Positions 5,337 through 10,075 of a stretch of DNA of 10,075 nucleotides are shown one piece after another. The notes under the pieces are model-generated. The model saw only the letters and a list, made by a program, of their open reading frames with translations, was not told where the DNA came from and searched no databases. A program made the translations under genes and the position numbers. Position 1 is the stretch's first letter. Each line of letters opens with the position of its first letter. The stretch is from Opitutales bacterium (GTDB taxonomy: Bacteria; Verrucomicrobiota; Verrucomicrobiae; Opitutales; CAG-312): contig JAGAOA010000193.1 of assembly GCA_017623955.1 (NCBI GenBank), forward strand, positions 1 to 10,075, in the 5' to 3' direction.

Positions 5337-8285
5337 CTAGAGTTGGGATTGAACTTTCACATGCTTTGCGATTTCGCAAACCACTTTTAAAATTTTCTCT
5401 TGGACATTTCCGCCCGAAGCCTTTTTGCCGTCGACATCGAAAGCTCCACGTTGCTGAAGTTTCTGTTGAGCCGGTGTTGACGGTTTTTTCTGTGGCTCAT
5501 CAGATTTTTTCTCTTCAGCTTTCGGTTGTTTTGCTTGCGGAGTATTATTGCCGACTTTATCAACCGTGTTTTTCAAGTCGCCACCCATTTTTGCAGTCAT
5601 GGATTTAGATGTTTTTTCGACCTTATCTAAGAATGCTCCAGCTTGAACTCTTGTTTTGTTTGTAGATTGTTTCTGCTGTGGACTTTGCTTTGTGCTTTGT
5701 TCTCTGAAAGCAATCCAACCATCTTTTGCGGTTCCTGCTTTCTTTGCTTGTTGATATTCGCTGTAAAGCCCTGCATACTTTGCCGATACTGTGGCAGGTC
5801 TGCCCGTTCTGCGAGATATCCCTCCGGAAACTAGCGTTGTTCTGTCTCCAAAACCGCTGTCTTTTCCGACCGACATCAGCGAATTTTTGCGAGATATTGC
5901 GGAAGATGTTGAACGATCAAACGAACTTCCACCAAAAGAATCACTTCTTGAAAATCCGCCATCGGCTCCAGCCCTGAAGTCGTTTGTCTGACGCATCATA
6001 TTGCCGAGCTTCTTTTTGTCGTCGTCCGATACTGCATCACCCAAGCCTGCAAGAGTGCGTCTAATTTCGCGTTCTTGCTCAAGTTCCTTTGCTTCGGCGA
6101 GTTTACCTTCGGCTTTTAGCTGTTCAATTTTGTTTGCAATAATGATGTCTTCAATCTTGGCTTGAGCGTTCTTTGCAAGGTTCTGACGCTCCGTTTCATC
6201 GGTTATAGACTTTTCAAGATTGTAGCGTTCTTGAGCCTGTTTTGAAGCGGAATCTTGCAAATTAACAAGTTCTTGCTTGCTCATACCTTCTTTGCGAGAT
6301 GCCTCGAAGATTTCGTTTGTGAGTTGGGCAATTCGTAGTTTACCTTCAAGCTCTTTTGCCTGTGCCTCATTTCCCGATGCTCTCGCACGCAAAATTTCCA
6401 AATCAAGTGAACGTTGATTTTCTTTCGACTTTTCACTTTCAGAGTTCAACCACTTTTCTGTCTGGGCTTCGGCTTCTTTTTTCTTCAGCATTGAATCGGC
6501 ATAAGCATTTGCCTCTTTTTGTAATTTACTGATGTCATCTTGACTTTTTGCAGCAGCTTTTAGCGAATCAAAGTAAGTGTTTGCAAGTTCAAGCTTTTGT
6601 TGATGTGCATGTACACTTGCAAGTTCCTTTTGCAATTCTTTTGATTTTTCAACATTTCCACTCGATACGGCTTCTGCAATTTGCTTCTCAAGAGCATATT
6701 GGTTTTGCAAAGCAGAAGTTTTCTTTGTCTCGTGATCTGCTTTGTTGATTTCTAACATCAACAAAAGTTCCTGTTGTGCCAAAGATACAAGCTGTTTTCT
6801 TGCAGAAGCAAGTGCCGAAGCCTTTGCAACACGTTCAGAAACAGCAATATTGCCTGTCTTAAATTCATTGTCGAGATTTACAATTTGAGTTTCAGTGTCT
6901 TTGTATTGCTTGCGGACATATTCAAGTTCGGAAGTTTTTGTTTTTACCGCTTCTAATTCTTCGGCATTCTTTTTCAAAATTTCTTCAGACTTTTTCAAAG
7001 CTTCTCTTTGGCGGTCAGAAGCGAGCTTGTTGAGTTCTTGAGCACTTGAAAGAACACCTAAAACTTCACGCAACTTTTCAATTTTTGCTTTGTAGTTGTC
7101 AGTTCTTGTAGTTAGTTCTTCCAAGCTTTCGCCAAATACACGGGTTTTTGATTGTTCTAAAAGGGTTTCGTATTTGGCAATTTCTTTGTTGAGTTCTTTT
7201 ACGCGTTTATTATTTGCATCGTACGAAAGCCCCCATTGCTTGATAGAATCCATTTCAGCATCAAGAGCATCGCGATATTCCTTTGATTGCTTGATGTTTT
7301 CTTTGTAGGTTTCTTCAGCTTTGCCCTTGAAGTAAGAATATGCTGAAGTAATGGCAGTCAATGCTGTCGCTGCGACAGTAAGACTAAACCCAATCGGATT
7401 CGCCTTTATCGAAAGATTGAGAGCGTCTGAAGCTCCTTTTACACCCATTATCGCAAATGCCAGATTCTTCATTAACCCTGCAACATTAGCAAGACCTCCA
7501 ATTTTTGCGAATGAAAGTGCAACTGCAGTTGTCGCAAGAGTTCCAGTCAAAAGAGAAGCTTCTGTCTTATTGCTTGAAAGCCATTCGCACATCGACTTCA
7601 AAAGCATTGCGACATCGGTTGCAACAGGTGCAAACAGTCCGCCTATAACTTCCGATAGATCGCCCCATGCATTTGCACATTGTTTCAATTTGCCAAGTGT
7701 AGAATCAGCTTCAGCCTTTGCTTGTGCAAAACCCGAACGCGAAAGTTCTTGAACTTTTGCAAATTTCTCTTCTTCGGTTTTACATTCAGAAAGCATTGGA
7801 ATGTATCGGGTAAGAAGTTCGGTTTTGCCTTGTACCGCAGCAGATGAAGCACGAGTAGCCGTTTGCAAGTCCATACCTAATGCCGAAGAAAGCCCAATGG
7901 CACCTTGGATTACTTGTTGCATTTGTTCGGGCAAAACACCCATCGAAGTCGCTACACCTTGAATTGCTAAAATTTGGTCGTCAGCAAAAACAGTGGCACG
8001 TTGCATTTCAGAGGCAAATTCTTTGAAGATTGGAACTACTGCCGAAACATCTCCACCATTGGCACGAATTGCTGCAGATAACTTTTGAACCGCTACCTCT
8101 TCCTCGCCAAAAGCTTTGATTGACGCAGTAATCACGTTCGGTATTTGAGTTGCCAAACGTGCACCCATTGCCCCAAGCTCCATGTAGAAGCCTTGGAACA
8201 TAGATTTTAATTCTTTTGTGGCATTCAAAGCTTCTTCTGCTTTTGTCTTTATTTCTATTTCAATTCTATATTTATCATCTGCCAT
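5337..8285 (-). CDS. phage tail tape measure protein
   Basis: This 982-aa protein is built as a tape measure, which sets tail length and is packed inside the tail tube of long-tailed phages. The N-terminal part (about 1-230) holds the segment GIGLSSALGMDLQTATRASS in near form (AIGLSSALGMDLQTATRASS) and AVQGKTELLTRYIPMLSE, familiar from prophage tape measure proteins. Hydrophobic segments follow at about 240-280 and 298-318. From about 330 to 745 it is a long charged helix, likely coiled coil (KELNKEIAKYETLLEQSKTR and many similar runs). The C-terminal 240 residues are rich in Gly, Ser, Lys and Gln and probably disordered. It ends VKVQSQL, TAG. The ATG at 8285 has no clear Shine-Dalgarno sequence. 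The tail-chaperone frames directly upstream are the usual neighbours and support the call. No frame damage is seen. Confidence 0.92.
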   Translation of the reverse strand: MADDKYRIEIEIKTKAEEALNATKELKSMFQGFYMELGAMGARLATQIPNVITASIKAFGEEEVAVQKLSAAIRANGGDVSAVVPIFKEFASEMQRATVFADDQILAIQGVATSMGVLPEQMQQVIQGAIGLSSALGMDLQTATRASSAAVQGKTELLTRYIPMLSECKTEEEKFAKVQELSRSGFAQAKAEADSTLGKLKQCANAWGDLSEVIGGLFAPVATDVAMLLKSMCEWLSSNKTEASLLTGTLATTAVALSFAKIGGLANVAGLMKNLAFAIMGVKGASDALNLSIKANPIGFSLTVAATALTAITSAYSYFKGKAEETYKENIKQSKEYRDALDAEMDSIKQWGLSYDANNKRVKELNKEIAKYETLLEQSKTRVFGESLEELTTRTDNYKAKIEKLREVLGVLSSAQELNKLASDRQREALKKSEEILKKNAEELEAVKTKTSELEYVRKQYKDTETQIVNLDNEFKTGNIAVSERVAKASALASARKQLVSLAQQELLLMLEINKADHETKKTSALQNQYALEKQIAEAVSSGNVEKSKELQKELASVHAHQQKLELANTYFDSLKAAAKSQDDISKLQKEANAYADSMLKKKEAEAQTEKWLNSESEKSKENQRSLDLEILRARASGNEAQAKELEGKLRIAQLTNEIFEASRKEGMSKQELVNLQDSASKQAQERYNLEKSITDETERQNLAKNAQAKIEDIIIANKIEQLKAEGKLAEAKELEQEREIRRTLAGLGDAVSDDDKKKLGNMMRQTNDFRAGADGGFSRSDSFGGSSFDRSTSSAISRKNSLMSVGKDSGFGDRTTLVSGGISRRTGRPATVSAKYAGLYSEYQQAKKAGTAKDGWIAFREQSTKQSPQQKQSTNKTRVQAGAFLDKVEKTSKSMTAKMGGDLKNTVDKVGNNTPQAKQPKAEEKKSDEPQKKPSTPAQQKLQQRGAFDVDGKKASGGNVQEKILKVVCEIAKHVKVQSQL

Positions 8286-8348
8286 AAAAAATTATTCGAT
8301 TTTTGTTGATTTATGAAAATTTTGTGCGATACTTACGTAAGAAAACAA

Positions 8349-8492
8349 ATGGAAAACATATCTGACATCCTTATAAAAACACTTATACTACTTGGATTAC
8401 CTTTCGTAGTCTATGTAATGGCTTATGTTTTTGATAAGATTTTTGATTACAAACTAACATCTACCTTTCTTGACGATTTAAATAATCGTTAA
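8349..8492 (+). CDS. possible small single-span membrane protein, antisense to the tail operon
   Basis: This 47-aa frame (ATG at 8349, TAA at 8490) lies in the 200-base gap between the chaperone and tape measure genes, on the opposite strand. It begins MENISDILIKTL, has a hydrophobic segment at about residues 8-27 (IKTLILLGLPFVVYVMAYVF), then a charged tail ending DDLNNR. Its composition looks like a real small membrane protein, such as a phage-encoded morphon or lysis/immunity-type product, but no family is recognised. It overlaps the 3' end of the - strand chaperone frame by 4 bases. A hairpin that could end its transcript follows at 8505-8536. The palindrome CTTACGTAAG (8332-8341) lies just upstream. 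There is no strong Shine-Dalgarno sequence, and chance cannot be excluded. Confidence 0.45.
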   Translation: MENISDILIKTLILLGLPFVVYVMAYVFDKIFDYKLTSTFLDDLNNR

Positions 8493-8797
8493 TCCCTTTC
8501 CAAATCCCTCAGTTCAGAATTTAATCCGCTGAGGGAATTTTCGTCTATGAGTGCGGCTTGAGCTTCAAATATTGCAAGTTTATCGTACATTCTTCGGCGT
8601 TGCACAGCACTTGCAACGTATTTTAAACGCACTGGTGAAAGGTCTAAAACGTCATCCCAAGTCATACCCGTGTTGGCGACAATCCACGCTACTGTTCTGC
8701 AGAAAGACTGCCATTGTTTTCGTTCTCGTTCTTCGGAAGGTCTATCCCAAAGGCTTGGGCTTTGAGTCTGTTGGCTGCCACCTTCCTCTTCAGCCAC
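8489..8797 (-). CDS. phage tail assembly chaperone, downstream (T-like) frame, probably made by -1 frameshift
   Basis: This 102-aa frame overlaps the 3' end of the 124-aa frame at 8689-9063 by 109 bases and is in the -1 frame relative to it. It holds WIVANTGMTWDDVLDLSP followed by a helical stretch (RLKYVASAVQRRRMYDKL), a pattern seen in C-terminal halves of tail assembly chaperones near tape measure genes. Its only start is a GTG at 8797 without any Shine-Dalgarno sequence, and an in-frame TGA lies 12 bases further upstream. It is thus more likely read as the extension of the upstream frame, like the T part of lambda G-T, which recruits tail tube subunits to the tape measure protein. A distinct, weakly started protein is the alternative. 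It ends about 200 bases before the tape measure gene. Confidence 0.72.
   Translation of the reverse strand: MAEEEGGSQQTQSPSLWDRPSEERERKQWQSFCRTVAWIVANTGMTWDDVLDLSPVRLKYVASAVQRRRMYDKLAIFEAQAALIDENSLSGLNSELRDLERD
8505..8536 (+). terminator. possible terminator for the small + strand gene
   Basis: TCCCTCAG (8505-8512) pairs perfectly with CTGAGGGA (8529-8536), with a 16-base loop, followed by ATTTTC. It begins 12 bases past the stop of the 47-aa frame. It also lies within the 3' coding part of the - strand chaperone frame, so the symmetry may be chance. The U-tract is short. Confidence 0.3.
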
Positions 8798-9063
8798 GCC
8801 GTAAAAGGCTCAAAATTCAACTCGTGAATCTTTTTGAAGATTTTACCGCTGTCATCTGGAGTGAGCGAGTCTATCTGATCAGCAGTGAGGTCTGTTGCTA
8901 ATGCAATGAGTTCAACTTCGATGTCGATTATCGATGCATATTCAGCAAAACAACGCACTGGTAAACATTTTACCAATACCGATTTTTTGCCATTGATTTC
9001 AGTTGAAATTTCGACATCCTCGCCACCTATAAAGTGTGACATATTTTGTTGTTCGTTATTCAT
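8689..9063 (-). CDS. phage tail assembly chaperone, upstream (G-like) frame
   Basis: This is a 124-aa protein with AAGGAA 8 bases before its ATG (9063). Residues from about 20 (STEINGKKSVLVKCLPVRCF) through ELNFEPFTAWLKRK match the size and layout of G-like tail chaperones: a short beta region, then helices with a ALATDLTADQIDSLTPDD segment. Such proteins bind the tape measure protein during tail building and are not in the final virion. The last 35 or so residues lie in the overlap with the -1 frame and become Asn/Glu-rich (PKNENENNG) before TAG, as expected for a frame that is often left by frameshift. The gene starts 16 bases after the 91-aa gene, so it is co-transcribed. Confidence 0.75.
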   Translation of the reverse strand: MNNEQQNMSHFIGGEDVEISTEINGKKSVLVKCLPVRCFAEYASIIDIEVELIALATDLTADQIDSLTPDDSGKIFKKIHELNFEPFTAWLKRKVAANRLKAQAFGIDLPKNENENNGSLSAEQ

Positions 9064-9079
9064 AATCTATTCCTTTTGG

Positions 9080-9355
9080 CTAAGCATCTTCTTTCATTGC
9101 TTCCGCTTGCTTTTGTTCTGCTACTGCCTTCAGTTGTTCAGCAATGCTTAATAACTGCTCTGCCGAGTAATCTTGACCGAATGCGTATGCAGTCAGCCCT
9201 GCGACTACTTCGCTTGGCAGTTGCTGAATAACCGAACTATCTAGCGTTTTGTTAACGCCTGCTGAAAGCTCTTTGCCACCGACAAAAATCTTGCCTGTGA
9301 TTTTTATCTGTTCTACTTCAAGTTCTACTAAAGAGTTTATTTTTACTTTATTCAT
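9080..9355 (-). CDS. small phage tail-module protein, unknown function
   Basis: This 91-aa acidic protein starts at the ATG at 9355, six bases after the preceding stop, with only a weak TGGA upstream. The first half appears beta-rich (VELEVEQIKITGKIFVGGKE). The second half is helical and ends in an Ala/Gln/Glu/Lys-rich tail (IAEQLKAVAEQKQAEAMKED), which may be a coiled coil. Its place between a virion protein and the tail chaperones suggests a tail-completion or accessory tail protein, but no named family is recognised. It has no signal peptide or membrane span. Confidence 0.65.
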   Translation of the reverse strand: MNKVKINSLVELEVEQIKITGKIFVGGKELSAGVNKTLDSSVIQQLPSEVVAGLTAYAFGQDYSAEQLLSIAEQLKAVAEQKQAEAMKEDA

Positions 9356-9361
9356 ATTTTG

Positions 9362-10075
9362 TTATCCATTTGTTTGATTTGCTATTCTTGCTGAAATTTT
9401 TTCAAAAAGTGTTTCAACTTTTCTGTCGTTGTCTCCTGCGACAGCCCCGCTGATAGTGCCGTGTCTGCCATTGCCTGAGTAGTCTAAGACTTCCCCATTA
9501 AATGTGTAATCTTCGAGTGCTAAAAGTGTTCCATTTACTTCAACGGAAAGTGTTCCTGAGAACGAGATTTCATCTTGCGTTTGCGATGCCACAACTTGCA
9601 ATCGTAATCTCGTAAAATCTTCTGTTGCAATCAAAGTACCTTCTGTTTCAGATAAGATAACTAAAGCGTTTGATGCTAATCCATTTGAGCTGTTTCTCAA
9701 AGAAACGGTTGCATTCTCAATACTTCCATTTATAGCCGAAAATGTTATGTTGCTTTTTACTCGAACAATATCACCTTTTTTCCCACTAAAATTAAAACGA
9801 ATTTCTGGTGTAGTTGAACCTCCATTAGAAATTGTTGCATCGATGTTTTCGCCATCACGTTCAAAATTTCCCGAAAGCATCGATGAATAGCTTGGATTAT
9901 CCCAATCGGGAGTTACACTGCCCCTTAACAAAGTTGGTGGAATAGGTTTGCCTTGCTGATAATCTTCAATCGTGTAAGGTGCGTTATCTGCCGACATATC
10001 AAAATTGAAGAAACAGAAGTCTGCAACTTCGCCAATGTTTGAACTTGCATACGACACTACAAAGTTACTTGCTGG
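9362..10075 (-). CDS. phage tail/virion protein with LamG-type C-terminal segment (N-terminal part outside the window)
   Basis: The frame is open to the right edge of the window. A GTG at 10057 is an unlikely start, because codons further upstream continue naturally (PASNFVVSYASSNIGEV). About 237 residues are visible. The middle is beta-rich and full of Ser, Thr, Asn and Gly (GKKGDIVRVKSNITFSAING), like surface-exposed virion domains. Near the end LDYSGNGRHGTISGA is the motif that commonly borders LamG/concanavalin-like domains in phage tail and receptor-binding proteins. It stops with NQTNG, TAA. Such proteins may bind host surface sugars or decorate the tail tube. Its position upstream of the chaperones would also suit a major tail protein fused to an Ig- or lectin-like domain. 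Which of these applies needs the missing N-terminus. Confidence 0.7.
   Translation of the reverse strand, partial: PASNFVVSYASSNIGEVADFCFFNFDMSADNAPYTIEDYQQGKPIPPTLLRGSVTPDWDNPSYSSMLSGNFERDGENIDATISNGGSTTPEIRFNFSGKKGDIVRVKSNITFSAINGSIENATVSLRNSSNGLASNALVILSETEGTLIATEDFTRLRLQVVASQTQDEISFSGTLSVEVNGTLLALEDYTFNGEVLDYSGNGRHGTISGAVAGDNDRKVETLFEKISARIANQTNG

Noticed and set aside
5320..5360. GTTCAATCCC on the - strand resembles a tRNA T-loop.
   Set aside because: It lies in the last codons of the tape measure gene, and no acceptor, D or anticodon arms can be built around it.
5177..5608. A 143-aa + strand frame across the repeats and the 3' end of the tape measure gene.
   Set aside because: It is the antisense of a clear coding region plus repeat DNA, with basic, aromatic-rich composition typical of a shadow frame.
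8390..8470. A 25-aa - strand frame with AAAGG close to its ATG in the gap before the tape measure gene.
   Set aside because: It is very short, basic and without features, and overlaps the more protein-like + strand 47-aa frame.

Overview
The window joins two unlike segments that converge near position 3,300-3,400. The left third (+ strand) is a tightly packed chromosomal operon: the 3' end of a Gfo/Idh/MocA-family oxidoreductase, a predicted lipoprotein with HEAT-like helical repeats, and a xylulokinase. The gaps are 2 and 1 bases, so these genes are probably co-transcribed and serve sugar or polyol use. The right two thirds (- strand) is a tail module of a tailed phage or prophage. In transcription order (right to left) it holds the C-terminal part of a tail or virion protein with a LamG-type ending, a 91-aa protein, a G/GT-like pair of overlapping tail-assembly-chaperone frames, a 982-aa tape measure protein, a 480-base repeat cluster without a convincing gene, a ~370-aa beta-rich protein, and a ~101-aa protein that overlaps it by ATGA. 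A symmetric hairpin at 3367-3398 lies between the converging transcription units.

Organism: an AT-rich bacterium. Several genes have purine-rich Shine-Dalgarno sequences (GGGAG, AGGA, AAGGAG). The Gfo/Idh/MocA protein has the GAHHFD...GMDNSGP type common in the PVC group and Bacteroidetes, and the xylulokinase is of the human XYLB-like type. A gut or environmental PVC bacterium (for example Lentisphaerae or Verrucomicrobia) fits best. This is inference from family resemblance and not a secure assignment.

The most unusual structure is in 4856-5335, between the tape measure gene and the next tail gene. Four stem-loop units of 84-90 bases lie in strictly alternating orientation (-,+,-,+). Each opens with CATTTGG or CATTTGC, has a later CAAATSC that pairs back to the opening, and ends with TTTTG. 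The two middle copies align without gaps over 84 bases (56 identities by hand). Their inner hairpin sits at the same place but has almost wholly different sequence, so pairing is kept while bases change. This points to a selected RNA or DNA structure, such as a BIME-like repeat cluster or a structured RNA within a phage tail operon.

Other points: a 47-aa single-span membrane protein can be read on the + strand (8349-8492), against the tail operon, and a hairpin follows it. The tail-chaperone pair has the -1 geometry of lambda G/GT but no canonical slippery heptamer. No integrase, lysis, baseplate or tail-fibre gene lies between the tail genes and the host operon.
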